Assembly (NCBI GenBank): GCA_029379385.1 | Contig: CM055609.1 | Coordinates: forward strand, 310,001 to 374,000 | DNA: 64,000 nucleotides | Direction of reading: 5' to 3' | From: Quillaja saponaria | Taxonomy: Eukaryota > Streptophyta > Magnoliopsida > Fabales > Quillajaceae | Part shown: positions 49,201 to 62,485 of the stretch, piece after piece | How positions within the stretch are numbered: position 1 is the first letter of the stretch | How the letters are laid out: each line of letters begins with the position of its first letter | Translations under genes and position numbers: made by a program | Notes under the pieces: model-generated | What the model was told of the DNA's origin: nothing | What the model saw: only the letters and a program-made list of their open reading frames with translations | Databases searched by the model: none

Positions 49201-52200
49201 CCTTAATAGTATAAGTAAGTTTGTCCATGGCTAAAGCAAATAGGTAGGGGCTTAAGGATGAATCTTGGTAGATATCTATTGTGATTGAAAACTCTCCGAT
49301 CATACCATCTACTGTCTGCACACTAGTCATTACTCCCTCATACATATCCTTTATAATTTTTACATATTTAGTTGAAACTTTCTTGTTCTCATGAACCCAT
49401 CACAAAACTTGTCTCGGCACCCTATCATATGCTTTTTCTAAATCAACAAAGGCCATGTGAAAATCTATTTTCTTTCGTCTTTATTTATTTATTATTTGTT
49501 TTCAATTTGTTATGTGCCCCGCCATGTCAATGTGTTCAATCGTCAATGCTTGTCTTTTTTACATGATTGTTGTTCGAACCATAACAAGAATAAGTACTAG
49601 TTTTTGCGTCAAGTTAGAAACATCTGGCTTTCTCTTTTTGGAGGTTATTTTGGTTCTGTTAGTTCTGAACTTTTTGTTTAGGGGAAAGCATGCAGAAGAA
49701 TACTGTGCTATGTATGATATATGTGGAGAACGTAGTGATGGCAAAGTTCTGAACTGCCCATATGGTTCCCCGTCTGTAAAGGTATTTAACGTATAACTAG
49801 TTTACTCAACTTGGACATCTGAGCTCAATTCTTCTTCTACTGTAGTTCCCTTTTAGACCGAAAAGCATATCACTCAGTTTTGTATTTTTACTAGTTTAAT
49901 GTGCTTTACAGCCAGATGAACTGCTTTCTGCCAAAATCCAAAGCTTGTGTCCAACCATAAATGGCAATGTTTGTTGTACTGTGGCTCAATTTGACACTCT
50001 AAGGGCACAGGTTCAGCAAGTAAGGCCTCTTCTTCTACGACATACTTCTGGTGTTATGTATTTTTACTCCTAAAGATATAACTTTTCTTAAAACTGTAAG
50101 GGGTATAGGTAAGTTGCTACATTTTCTATTAATTTGTCAGACTTCAGGGTTAATTTTCTTAAGAGGTGGTCCAATTTTTTGGGTTGAGATATTGGTCCTT
50201 CTATGTTTGCATAACTGTACTTAAAATTTAAGATATAGAAAAATGAGAAGTAGAAGTTTTTATACTATTATTGAATTGCATGTTTGAGTGATGAAATGGT
50301 GAGCTGCACTTCTCATCTGTCCCAAAATCCTGGACTGTAAATATGGGTGGCGTTATCTCCACCGAACTTATTCGTAGGTATACACAATTTTCATCAAGTT
50401 CAGAAACAAAAGAGAAGAAGAACTCTCTCTCTCTATCTCTCTGATAGTAGTAGAAACATATGCAGTATTAATCATCACTTATACTTTGTTAATGAAGTGA
50501 TATATTGAATCTTTTGCAGGCAATACCATTTTTTGTGGGCTGCCCAGCATGCTTGAGGAATTTTTTAAATCTTTTCTGTGAACTTTCTTGCTCTCCTAAT
50601 CAGAGTCTATTTATCAATGTGACTTCTACCTCGGAGGTCAGGCATATGCTATTTGACTTATGTTGAAATTTCCATTTTGTTTAGGTGGCTCTTTTTTAGT
50701 GCTTATGGGCATGTTTTAATTGCTTATGCGTTATAAACATCCTTCAAGTGTCTTAACTCTAAGGATTCCAGCTTCATCTTTGTTTTTCTTTTACCCTATA
50801 CCTTCCTGCTTTGTTCAATTTTGGTCTGTTGATAATGTCTATCATTAAGGTTTCTATGAGGTCTCATATAATTTAAAAGGTTTGGCTGTTTGGGCCCCAA
50901 ATCAAGTAGTTTACCATAATAGCATCTAGTTTCCACCTCACCTCTGGCGCCAAATAAATTTCACTTCTATGGCTGCCAAGTGCTTACCTCCTGAGGTGGA
51001 AGGAAAATAATAATAAAACAGACAAAAGAAACAGAGTGAGAGAGAGAAAGAGAGCATCTATCTATACTTGAATTCGTAACTGAAGAATTGTGCCTTTTAT
51101 AGGCTTATAGAGGAGATTAAATGTGTTTCCATGGAAAACATCTAGACACTATTGTTGCATCTTCCGTGCAACTTGAGGAAGTAAAACTTGGTGTTTATTT
51201 TGCTGATTTGCAACATCATTTTGCTTGTGAAATTGCATTGTACACAATCCCACTAGGCGTAAGAATTCAATAGTTTGGTCCTGGTGACAACTCATAAAAC
51301 CATGTCCAATCTTTTTAACCCCACTGGTGGTTTCAATCTTTTTACTAGTGGTTTCAATTCATCATGTGAATTATCCAGCCAATAATGGATTTCGAATTCT
51401 GCTTTTAAATATATATTGCTGATTTCCATCATAATCTTCATTTTTCTTTCAGGTTAATGGCAATATGACCGTGGATGGCATTGACTTCTTTGTAACTGAT
51501 ACTTTTGGAGAGGGTCTATATAACTCCTGCAAGGATGTAAAGTTTGGGACAATGAATACAAGGGCGATAGATTTTGTTGGGGCTGGAGCCAGAAATTTTG
51601 ATGGTAAATTTACAAGTGGCTGACATAACACCACTATATTATTGTGTGACTCAATTGAGATTTATTATTCAGGTTTTTGTTTGCAGAATAATATTTGGAC
51701 GCACCTAGAAACCAAAATCTTTAGTTTGATAGAACATTAGAACAGTAGAATTGAGGAGTCCAATTACTGTACGTTTGGCTGGCTTCTTGTCTGTTATGTC
51801 CATGGCCCTAAGTCACCTAGTATGGATCTGGCTTCGTTAAATAAAAGTGGACTTCTTAAATAATAAGGAGCTTGAAGGAGATTTTTCAGTTATTCTTAAC
51901 TATGTGATAATACTACTTTTATATGGCAGACTCTGGGAGGGTTCAATTACTATTATGAACCAGCATGTTTGGGGAGTCGCTATCTTGTGCAGCACCTATC
52001 ATGAATGGAGGCAATATAAGTCTCATATGCATCTGTTGATACAGAGCACCAAGAGGCTGGACCAAACTACCTTCTAAAGTTGCTTGTTCTGATATATTGC
52101 CATATAATCATACACGATCCTCATCCTTAGGGAAAAAAAATATTTGTGTTATGCGTAGCTTAAGACTGTGTATTGATCTTCTTTAATGTACCTAGCTGAC

Positions 52201-55200
52201 TTGAAGTAACTATCTGCTGATGCTTTTCTGTCATGTGTCATTTGAATGATTCTTAGTGTTTCTGCTTCGTTATTTATATGTTACTCTCCGTTGTTTAACG
52301 CTTTTAATTTCAATTGTTATTTCCAGAATGGTTTGCATTTATTGGTCAGAAAACACCTCCAGGCTCTCCTGGTTCACCGTATTACATCAATTTTAAGACA
52401 AGTGTTACTGACTCATCTGGAGTGGGACTTATGAACACATCTGTTTATTCATGTGCGGACACTTCACTGGGATGTTCTTGTGGTGATTGCCCTTCATCAC
52501 CCATGTGCTCAGATTTTGAACCTCCTCCACACAAGAAGGATCCCTGCTTAATCACAATTGGATCTCTTAAGGTTGACATGCTAAATTTTGATTCCTTTTC
52601 CTTCATTGTTGGTTAAATTTTATAGTTGAATACTCAAATTTTCTATTGGACACATGTTTGATTTTTCTCATGATGGATTTCATGAAGTTGGTTACTGTTT
52701 GATGATACCTGCAGCTCAGATGCTTTGATTTTTCATTAGCAATCCTGTACATTTTGTTGGTTTCTGCATTCGCTGGGTGGGCTTTATTTCATGGGAAAAG
52801 AGAAAAGAGGAGATTGGGATCAGATGGGGAACCACTGTTGAATGTTATGGGGGATAGTGGAAACAACATTAACAACCTTCAAAAGAATGAAAATCTCACA
52901 GTAGAGGTACCTTTTCAAATAATGTTCTGATATGTTATGGGTTTTAGAATCTCCTTGATGAATCAATAAGTTTTGGTTGTGTTCACGCAGCCAAACCTGA
53001 TATTGGGTATCAATGCTTGTTCTTATGTCTATTCTATTATGTTTGAATCTATATTGCATTTACTTTAGTTTCAGCACTAGATACTGGCTGTTAAATTAAA
53101 CTGGCATGGGTTTCAAATTTTATTTTTTTTCACTTTATATAATGGTCATACATTTTGATCCAGGTTTAGGTTATTGAATTAGTTTTATGGTGTTCTCTTT
53201 GTGTGACTGAAATACATCATTGGCTTCTTTTTTTTTTTTGGTAAGTAAGTAACCAATTAAAAACACCTAGGGCGTGCAAGCCTAGGTACAGAGCCACAGG
53301 GAACCACTGTCGCCCTTTTCTCTTGTTAATAGTTATCTTTTACTCCTCTCTGCATACTTTTCCCTACTGATTATCTATATATTCACTTCCTTTTTTCTAT
53401 TTCCCATTATATCTGTAAACTTGTTATATTCTTCTGCTTTCTGTTTTATATCATTTGAATTTTACAGCAAGTTGGCTTTTTAGCTGTGGGTGGGAAAAGT
53501 TCCTTGAAGTGAACACTTAATTGTTTTAAAACTCATTTGACTATCATTTATTGTAGTCAAGTCAATTCCACTTACAGTGCTGGCTTTTTATGGTTGCTAC
53601 TGGGCACCATTCTCCAAGTGTCTTGGTATGACAGGGGAGCTTTATACTCTAGTTAAAGTTATTGATAGGAGGAATTTGGATTTCTAGGATCCTCCTATTC
53701 TATTTGCAGATCAAATGCTTATAGTTAAAATGATGCTACTTATAGAACTATGCTTCTTTAACATCTAGTTGCTCACCACTTCTACTACTGCTACTACTTC
53801 TACTAGTATTGCTGCTGCTACCACAGCTGTTACTGCTCCTACTATTGTCGTTGTCATGAATCATGATTATTTTTATTTTGTTTATGCAGATGTCTTTCTA
53901 GATATCTTTTCTTGATTTCCTTTTGGGTGATCATTACAGGTCCCTGGCAGAGTTCTTGAAGTGAGAAATGGTGCTCGACTTTCTGCTGTCCAAGGATACA
54001 TGTCAAGCTTTTATAGGTCAGCAGCTCTAGCATTTATTTGCATAGACAACATTAGTTGCCTAAAGTCTTTTACATGCAGGAGTTAGGTCAGCATGTCTAG
54101 CACTTAATTGCATAGACATCAATTGACTACATTTTTTTGCATGCAGGAGTTATGGATCCTGGGCTGCTAGAAACCCAGGTCTTGTGCTTTCTTCTTCGTT
54201 GGCAATCGTTCTTTTGCTTTGTTTGGGTCTTATTTTTTTTAAGGTGGAGACCCGTCCAGAGAAGGTATCATATATCCATCTCTCTTGTTTTTTCTCCCTC
54301 TGCTTTTGGGGGATGAATAATCTCTATTATGTCATAATCAAATATGCAAAAAGATTTGTTCTTGCAACTTCTATTTGTGTTATATGTTAGTTTCTGCTTT
54401 ATTTGTGTTGTATGTTAGTTTCTGCTTAATTGTGGAATAATCTGTTCTGTTCCTTCTTCAACTTCTTCATTGTTCCTTTTATATTATTTTAAATTTTAAT
54501 CTGAAGTCAGCAACCTCGCTCTCTACTTGATGCTTAAGTTTTTGGATAAACCATCTTGTTATTCATGCAGACTCATCCTTTTTTTCCCCTTCCCCTGCCC
54601 CTTAATATTCTCCTTTGACTACTTTTCTTTCCCCTAGTGGAAGAGTAAATGTAAGGGTAATGCTTCAAAAGCATTCCCATTCTCCATGTAACGCCCAGCT
54701 CTCCAATTTATTATGCTTTTGATGACAATGGATGAAAGTTCTATCTAAAGTTTCTTTCCAGAAAGCACATCAAGTAGGGTCATTTTTCTGTTTTCAGTTC
54801 ACTTCTTGTTTGCCTTCTACAATTTAATTTCAGATATATTTGAACCAGACATATAGAATCAATATTTACTCAGAGGAAAATACATGTGGAACCTGTATTT
54901 TTGCTCTCCGGCCACTTGCGATAAAAACGTGTTCTTTCTTCATAGCCTTGGCTCTTGAGATACCCATTAACTCTGAATTGTCTTGAGTTAAATGAAATCA
55001 CAAATGTATCTCTTGCTAATTTGTTTGTCTGGAAATTTGACTCCAACGTGGCAAGCGTTATTGCATAAAAGATGGGAAGGTTCAATTCCAAAATGTAGAT
55101 GTATAAATGTTTTCTGGTATTCTTTTCTTTCATCATGTGAGTTTAAACAACATTGAAGAGAAAAAATAGTGTATGTTATGGTGTATATAGCTGAACATTA

Positions 55201-58200
55201 TTTGTTAGCAGAAGTTGGTGAGACTTGCATGCTTGCATTTCTGCTTTTGATTTTGGTAATAGTTTTGCTTTTGTCATGCTTAACAGCTATAATGTTGCAG
55301 TTATGGGTAGGTCCTGGGAGTAAAGCAGCAGAGGAAAAACAATTTTTTGATAGACACCTCGCCCCCTTCTACAGAATTGAACAGGTAACTGTTTTATTTT
55401 AATTTTCTTTAATTTTTTTCATCTATAATATTGTATGAATGCAATATAGTTTCTGATATCTAGGCTTGGGCCTATGCTAAACATTGCTGTTTGCATTTAA
55501 AATACCATGGAGCAGCTAGTTTGTAACATTCAGAGTATATCTAATCAAAATGGGGCAGAATGACGAGACATATGAACAAGAAAAAGAAAAGAATGATATG
55601 AACAAGCTTTATAGCATGCCTTTTTTTATTTTTTTGGAAGCTTCATTGCATGCTAGGAGCATCTTCTTATGATCTACTGTTGGAAATTATACAAAATACA
55701 TATGTTGTGCTTTCTTATTTAATTCATTATTGACAAAATGTAATAAGGTGGGTTATTAACTTTCAGATTTCTATTTTACCTCAAGAAAAAGAGCATTTTA
55801 CTGTCAGTAAGAAATATCGGAATTTTGAATATGCAAAGGTGGCATGTGCAAGATATGAATCATGGTGTTTGTAATTGACTGTTAACACCACTAATGAAAT
55901 GTCCAAATTGTAATGTTTTGGGAGTTAGAGGCCTTGTCCAACACAATATTAGTTTCCTGTCTTGATGTACCATTACTTTGTTCTAGTTCTGTATCAAATA
56001 AATGATATGCCCCAATTTGTCTCGCATGTTTAGCTCATTATAGCGACAATCCCTGAATCAAAGCATGGCAAGCCTCCCAGTATTGTCACAGAGGACAATA
56101 TTCTGCTACTTTTTGAAATACAGAATAAGGTATTTCCGGTGCTTACTTCGTCTTGTTCATTTACAGCTTACATGAATGCAGTTATTATCTGCTTGTTATG
56201 TCCTTTCTCTCTTTCTCTCCTTATGAGAGTATTTCTTTTACATCTTTGTTTTTGTTCTGGTAGGTTGATGGAATTCGTGCAAACTATTCTGGATCTTTGG
56301 TATCTTTAAGTGACATTTGCCTGAAGCCTCTAGGCCAGGAGTGTGCAACGCAAAGTATTTTGCAGGTCATCCCCTTTCCCTACTTCTGTTTTCAGAGTTC
56401 TTGTATTTGTAAATTTTTTCATGTCAAAATGGGTTAATACATGTCTGGTAGAGCAAGTGGTCTTATCCCATTAAATTTTTTTCCCAGCACAGCTTCTTTG
56501 TCATTCTTTCTATTTTTAATGTCTTTGATTCTAGTTAGTTCTTTTTCCTTTTTGTATCATGACAGTATTTCCAAATGGATCCTGACAATTATGACGATTA
56601 TGGGGGAGTTGAACATACCGAGTATTGCTTTCAGGTATACTTTTTTAATCCCCTTAGTTTTCCCTGTACTTGGAGGAACAGGAGTTTATACACAATGTGA
56701 TTTTACCAGGTCATCAGTATGTATTGAAATCTGATTATCAATTTCCATCTTCAGCATTACACATCTGCAGATACATGCTTGAGTTCATTTAAGGCTCCTC
56801 TTGATCCAACCACCGCCTTAGGAGGATTTTCCGGGAACAATTTTTCTGAGGTAACATTATAATTTTTTCCTTCATATCTCTTATGTACTAATTGTACAAT
56901 GGTCTACTTATCCTTAGCTTCTGTATTTGTTATCACCTAACCAGTCAATAATGCAATTAATGAAGTTGGCAATAATCCTATGATGGTCTTCCTATCCCAG
57001 GCTTCTGCATTTATTATCACCTACCCAGTCAATAATGCAGTTAATGAAGTTGGCAATGAGAATGCAAAAGCAACTGCTTGGGAAAAAGCTTTCATCCACT
57101 TAGCAGAGGTTTTTTTTCTTCTTACAATAATCTGTTTATTGCAATGGCTATTTACATCTTGTACAGATTTTGCCTCTTTTCGTTTTTAGGCATTCTGAAA
57201 TTTAATCATTACTCAATATAGTTGGACAAAGGTATGTTTAATGCATCTTTTTATTTCTTGCTTTTGTTAGCTATATTGGGTAATTGAAGTAAATTGAATG
57301 AAGGAAGAAAAATATGATAGATAGGATCGATATTAATTGATTTGGAGCCCTTTGCTTGTAGCATTTGGAATGTGCTATTTGCTGTTTCTGGATGCAGTGG
57401 GACAAACTTATGAAATTTCTAATTTTATATAAAAAAATGATTGTCTGGAGAATATTATAATCATGAGAAATAAAAAGTGGGCATGAAGGTGGGTAGTACG
57501 AGGACTTATATTCTAGCTTGAGGGTTCTAATGATCACTAAGTGCAGGTGGTGACATGAAAAATAGATGAGTAGAACAGTAGTGGGGTTGTGGGGCTGCTG
57601 AGCAACTGGTTGTTGGAATTGAGGAAAGTAATAAGAGTACTGTGGGAAGATACTTTGCTTTAGAAATTAGTTTCACTTCTCCATTGTTTGGGTGTGTGTG
57701 TGTGTCAGTTTTGGTTTAGGACTGTTACAATGATCATGGAATCTGTATGTCAGATGAGTATGGATTTGGATGTTTTCTTTATTCATCCTTATATTTTCAG
57801 AATCAATAAAAGGACGAATCTGTGTTCACAAAAGTAGATTTTTGCTGCTGTTACTAACCTAGCCTATGGTATAGAAATCAGGACGAAAATTGAGTTGTGC
57901 TGTTAGTGTCCCAAAAGGTCCACCTCTGTAGAAAGCACCCACCCCCTCCTTAGAAAAACCTTACACACAAACATACAAAAAAAGCTTAGCTAAATTAGGC
58001 TAAACTCTGAAGTTAGAAGAATGACCAAAATGACCTTGAAACATACATGTGTTGCCACTTTTGTTTGCTTTTGCATTTTCCATTTTATAGCAGATTTGGT
58101 GGCTCACATATTGCATGTTTTTATAGCTATCCTTCTCTCCTCGTCCCCTGCACAACTTGAATATAATATAGCATCTGTCTAGAATATTGCGTTAACTTTA

Positions 58201-61200
58201 GTTTGCTTTTGCATTTTTCATTGTATAGCAGATTTGGTGACTCATATATTACATATTTTATTAGCTATCCTTCTCTCCTCGTCCCCTGCAAAACTTGAAT
58301 ACAATTTATATATGTGAAGCTTAAGAGAGAAAAACCTAGAGGATTCTGAGTGAACACACACTACTACTATATTTATATTATAAGAGTGTGTGCTGTACAA
58401 GCTGAGTCAACTATGATACAATCCAATTAAGGCTAGATATAAGGAAATTGGCTAAACCAAGGAAACTGTTATTTACTATTCCAACAATATACATAGCATC
58501 TGTCTAGTATATTGTGTTTCTCAAAATAATTGAATCCAGAGTTTTGTTTTGACAGGAGGAATTGCTGCCAATGGTGCAGTCTAGCAATCTTACTCTATCA
58601 TTTTCAGCCGAGAGCTCAATCGAGGAAGAACTAAAGAGAGAGAGCACTGCAGATGTTATGACAATACTGGTAAGTCAGTGAAAATTGATGTTCTATTTCT
58701 TCATACGGATGCTACTTATGGAAACATGCATTAAACTTCGTGTCCAAATTTGTATCAGGTTAGCTATCTTGTAATGTTTGCTTACATATCAGTGACCTTG
58801 GGAGATACATCTCATTTATCTTCTTTCTACATTTCATCCAAGGTATGATGTTCACCTTGCTTTCAGTTGCTCCTTTTGTTATTTTCATGTCATGTTATAC
58901 ACGAAGATGTCTCCTAATTTATTTGTTCACCTGTGTCATATAAGCACTAAAACGTGGATAATTTAGTAATTATTCTTATGCATTGTTGTTAACGCTAGTG
59001 ATGTTGCTGCATGCTGCCTTACTTGACTTGATAGTTCCATGGCAAATGATGGCACTTAAGCTGTATAAGAATCTGATGTTTACATTATCTACTTAAACTC
59101 TTGTTAGTTTGTGCTTTCGTGATAAGAATGTGGAACAGAACATATTTTAGGGCATTCCATTACCTTTCTTTGGACTAAAGCTCATACTTCTTAGATTTAT
59201 TCCCTGTGTCTCACAATCCTTGTGGGCATATGTTTCATAGTTGGAGAATGAAATACATGATTGTCAGGTTAGTGTTCAGTCTATGGTTTTCAAATGGCAA
59301 ATCTTTTGTCAATTTATCAATGGATCCTTCTTCTTCGTGGGGATTCCATATACCAGTACTTCAGTTGAATCCAAGCACTTGATCGAAAAGTGAAAACATG
59401 CATATTCAGTACCAATTCAATTTTATTTTTAATTTTATAGTAGTTTTGTTTTTCGCTTTTAGGTGGTAACTTATCATTTCATATGTGCTGTATGATGCCT
59501 TATACTTCACAAGTGTATGCTGTATACCTGTTCTGCTTGAAGTTGCTCACTGTTGACAATTGTTTAAGTCAAATCTGTCACGAGCACTTAATAGAAATGT
59601 TCATGGTAATGTGCTTACCAATATTTCCTCATGTGAATGAAACTGAGTTCTGTGATTACAAGTTAGTTATGAGTACTATGAAATAGTTCTTAGATAATTG
59701 TTCTTATGTATATCCCACGCTTCTTTTCTTCACAGATTCTCTGTTTTATGTTATTCAGGTGTTGCTTGGCCTTTCAGGAGTTATGCTTGTTATGCTCTCT
59801 GTCCTTGGTTCTGTGGGATTCTTTAGTGCTATTGGAGTTAAATCTACATTAATCATAATGGAAGTCATTCCTTTCTTGGTTTTGGCTGTAAGTTCTCTAT
59901 GTGATTATTTTTTCGTTTCCAATTTGTTTCCCAATAGGTGATACAAATTATAAGGGAGTTTGGTCCATCTTAATGGAATTTTATGGTAGACAATTTCTAG
60001 AAGTTGGTACATTTGAAATATTGACTGTTGTTTTCCATTGGGTTCCTTGATTTTTCAATGTACTACTGAGAAATAATTGTGTACGTAGTGATGATGATAG
60101 TATTTGCAATTTCTCTCCCTGTGCTGTCACTTGACATCATCAAGTTTGTTTCCATTGGGCTCAGAAGAACTGAAACTGTGGATATCCTGTTGTTGCTGTT
60201 TCTACTGTATTTACATATTCAAAATATCTGTTTATTCTTTTTTTTGGATATTAATTGTACTTCTCATTGTCATCTTTGTTATGCAATTATGAATGTGACA
60301 TTCAAATATTTTATTTTCTTCTATGTTGGTTCCATTCTTAGGTTGGAGTAGATAACATGTGTATATTGGTACACGCTGTGAAACGGGAGCCAGTGTCTTT
60401 GCCTATAGAAGAACGAATAAGTAATGCCTTGGGAGAAGTTGGACCTTCCGTAACCTTGGCCAGTTTATCTGAGATCCTAGCATTTGCAGTTGGAGGTTTC
60501 ATTTCCATGCCAGCATGCCGCATCTTCTCCTTGTTTGCAGGTTTTTAGAAGTTTTCTCCTCCATCTTCTTGGAGATAATTAAAACATACGTTTTTTAGTA
60601 TTTGTTATCTTTAATTATATGTTTTCCTGTAGCTTTGGCTGTTCTGTTGGACTTCCTTCTGCAAGTTACTGCTTTTGTAGCTTTGGTGACTTTTGACTTT
60701 TTGAGGGCCGAGGATAATAGGGTTGACTGTTTTCCATGCATAAAGGTCCCTTCATCGTCTGTGGAACCTCTTGAAGGTATACGGACAAGCTATCTCATGT
60801 TTATTGTGGTTTCTTTGTGTTTAAGTATAACGGAGAATATAGTATTAACATTTTTTATACTCAACGCAGCTAAGTTTTAAATTCCAAACTAGTTTGGGTC
60901 AGCTAGTATTTACATTTTTTTATATTTTATTAAATTTTAAATTTGTTTGTCGCCTTTTATTTATTACATAATTGTAATGGAAGTGTAGGCATCAGTGAGG
61001 GGCAAGATGGATTGTTGACGAGATATATAAAGGTAAAGTTATCTTGAGTTCATGGAAAAAGTATGTAATATTAGATTTTTTTTTTTTTTTTTCTTTGCCT
61101 TATAAATGGATGTTATTTGGCTAACTACTATGAATGAATTTAATTATCATTAGTTTCATAGCCTGATATGCATCAAAAGCAATTGTCTTCACAAGGAAGC

Positions 61201-62485
61201 AGAAACAATCTTATACTTTGTTTTTCTTCACAATAATAACTTCTGTTCCTCTATTTAATTGTAGGAGGTTCATGCCCCCATTCTTGGTCTTTGGTGGGTT
61301 CAAATTGTTGTCATTGCTGTGTTTGTTGCCTTTACTTTAGCAAGCATTGTAAGTTGCTTACACTCCATTTGAAATTATACCATGTTTTTTGCTCCCTGTT
61401 TTCTTGTTTCTTTCACCCGCAGATACTAGTGTAGCAATTAGTATTATATAATTTCCATTGTGGTTCTTGCTTTAATAGGCATTATGCACGAGGGTTGAAC
61501 CTGGTTTAGAGCAAAAGGTTGTACTTCCAAGAGATTCCTACCTTCAGGTATAAGTTTCTCGACTATCCCATCTTTCTTGGAGTTGCTTTAATTTACATTC
61601 TTATGCCTCACATGGTCTATGAGCTTTTTCATTCATTCGTTCCTTCATCTACACCAGGGGTATTTCATACAAGTTTCTTATTTGCTAACCCCTTCATTTG
61701 TAGCAGGGTTATTTCAATAATGTCTCAGAGTACCTCAGGATCGGGCCACCATTATATTTTGTTGTAAAGGATCATAATTACAGGTATGTTAGTGTTACTA
61801 GTTTTATTGTATCTTTTCTGTTTGTTTATTGATGTCTTGCATCACTTTCAAGCTAAAGCAGCATGCAGGCTATGCAAAATGGCCAATGAAACTAGAACAG
61901 GCACTTGTAGTCGCTTGCAATATCTAATGAGACATAACTTTTTCCTTCAACAAGGAAGTAGAAAAGTCAAACTTGAAATGGCAATATATCATATTTTCAT
62001 CTGGTTGTTTGATATGATGTCTGATGTTCCTTTCACCTTCAGTTTGCAATCAAATCATACAAATCAGCTGTGCTCCATCAGCCAATGTGATACAAACTCT
62101 CTTTTAAATGAGGTAATAGATTGGTCAACTAGTTCTCTCTTCAACAAAGGTATCATTATAAGTATCTGTAATTTAGTGGAATTCTAGTTCAAGCTTACTA
62201 CTTGTCTAATGTACTCATAAGTCATAAGCGCCCGAGGTACTTATTGATCAACCAATGTTGCATCACTGACTGGACAAGCTGGATATTATACTTACCTCTG
62301 TATGATTGTGTCTCCGTTTCTCTGTAATGCTGCAGATATCAAGGGCATCTTTGATACCAAAGTCAAGTTACATTGCCAAGCCAGCTGCCTCATGGCTTGA
62401 TGATTTTCTTGTATGGATATCACCAGAAGCTTTTGGTTGCTGTCGGAAATTTATAAATGGTTCTTACTGCCCACCAGATGATCAG
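46202..62485 (+). CDS. NPC1: NPC1-type sterol transporter (partial, C-terminus outside window)
   Basis: Twenty-seven exons, all in phase (983 codons): 46202-46246, 46742-46818, 49682-49781, 49912-50019, 50520-50636, 51453-51603, 52327-52571, 52715-52906, 53940-54016, 54147-54264, 55301-55384, 56034-56129, 56264-56365, 56566-56634, 56755-56850, 57001-57108, 58556-58669, 58759-58842, 59759-59887, 60342-60540, 60633-60776, 60989-61032, 61265-61348, 61479-61547, 61707-61783, 62043-62112, 62336-62485. A signal peptide precedes the cysteine-rich N-terminal sterol-binding domain (EEYCAMYDICG, ACLRNFLNLFCELSCSPNQS). The sterol-sensing domain starts near residue 634 (YLVMFAYISVTLGD, EVIPFLVLAVGVDNMCILVH). 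The last exon ends at NGSYCPPDDQ, leaving about 300 residues beyond the window. NPC1 proteins move sterols across the vacuolar/endosomal membrane. Intron 1 uses a GC donor. Introns carry several transposons. Confidence 0.95.
46247..46741 (+). other. GC-AG intron 1 of NPC1
   Basis: After ATG...TTCCAG the donor reads GCAAGA, matching the consensus of the minor GC donor class (AG|GCAAG); the acceptor is TTGTAG at 46736-46741. Joining gives the start MIPSFSFLVVASLFQMIFYS, a good signal peptide. A GT donor at 46295 would also keep the frame but adds 16 residues, including an Arg within the hydrophobic core. Confidence 0.6.
47730..48561 (+). mobile_element. hAT-like non-autonomous element, copy B
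   Basis: Flanked by an exact 8-bp direct repeat, GCACCAAG (47722-47729 and 48562-48569). The left end reads CAAGAAATTAAAATTCGTTT; the right end read inward is CAAGGTTTAAAAATTCGTGT. These resemble the ends of the element at 14092-14831, to which the interior also aligns in opposite orientation. No transposase frame is seen. Inserted in NPC1 intron 2, beside a LINE fragment. Confidence 0.88.
48575..49470 (-). mobile_element. RTE-type LINE fragment, 3' part of reverse transcriptase
   Basis: On the minus strand, frames broken by stops and shifts read in order: HMAFVDLEKAYDRVPRQVL, YEGVMTSVQTVDGMIGEFSI, SLSPYLFALAMDKLTYTI, WYMLFADDIFLIDETRE with the reverse transcriptase ADD box, then MLYGYECWEVKKQHSYKM and KIRRKVEVAPIEEKVRDNRL followed by CWFGHI. 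This order is that of plant RTE-like LINEs. The 5' part with the endonuclease is missing, so it is a dead 5'-truncated copy in NPC1 intron 2. Confidence 0.88.
53229..53330 (-). repeat. Possible small retroposon fragment
   Basis: A poly-T run followed by GGTAAGTAAGTAACCAATTA looks like the 3' tail of a minus-strand retroposon (TTACTTACCAAAA...). It lies in NPC1 intron 8. The body, about 75 bp, is not assigned to a family. Confidence 0.35.
54016..54153 (+). repeat. 70-bp duplication carrying a second splice acceptor in NPC1 intron 9
   Basis: GGTCAGC...CTAGCA...TTGCATAGACA...ACATGCAGGAGTTA starts at 54016 and is repeated at 54086 with a few changes. Both copies end in a GCAG|GAGTTA acceptor; the second is the one used before GAGTTATGGATCC. 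Confidence 0.85.
56915..56982 (+). pseudogene. Decayed partial duplicate of an NPC1 exon
   Basis: The intron before the exon at 57001 contains a copy of its first about 60 bases, 84 bp upstream: AGCTTCTGTATTTGTTATCA and TCAATAATGCAATTAATGAA match the real exon closely. The copy has a TAA in frame (ATC ACC TAA) where the real exon has TAC. Confidence 0.88.
58063..58312 (+). repeat. 138-bp tandem duplication in NPC1 intron 16
   Basis: GTTTGCTTTTGCATTTTC at 58063 recurs at 58201, and both copies continue through AGCAGATTTGGTG, CTATCCTTCTCTCCTCGTCC and CTTGAATA. The remainder of the second copy (ATAGCATCTGTCTAG) resumes only at about 58492, because an LTR is inserted within it. Confidence 0.88.
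58313..58486 (-). mobile_element. Solo LTR, small (TRIM-like)
   Basis: The 174-bp segment runs TG...CA on either strand (minus strand TGTTGGAATAG...AAGCTTCACA) and is flanked by the 5-bp direct repeat ATATA (58308-58312 and 58487-58491). It interrupts the second copy of a duplication, so the empty site can be seen in copy one. On the minus strand a TATA-like AATATAAATATAG sits in the middle, as expected of an LTR. Confidence 0.8.
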
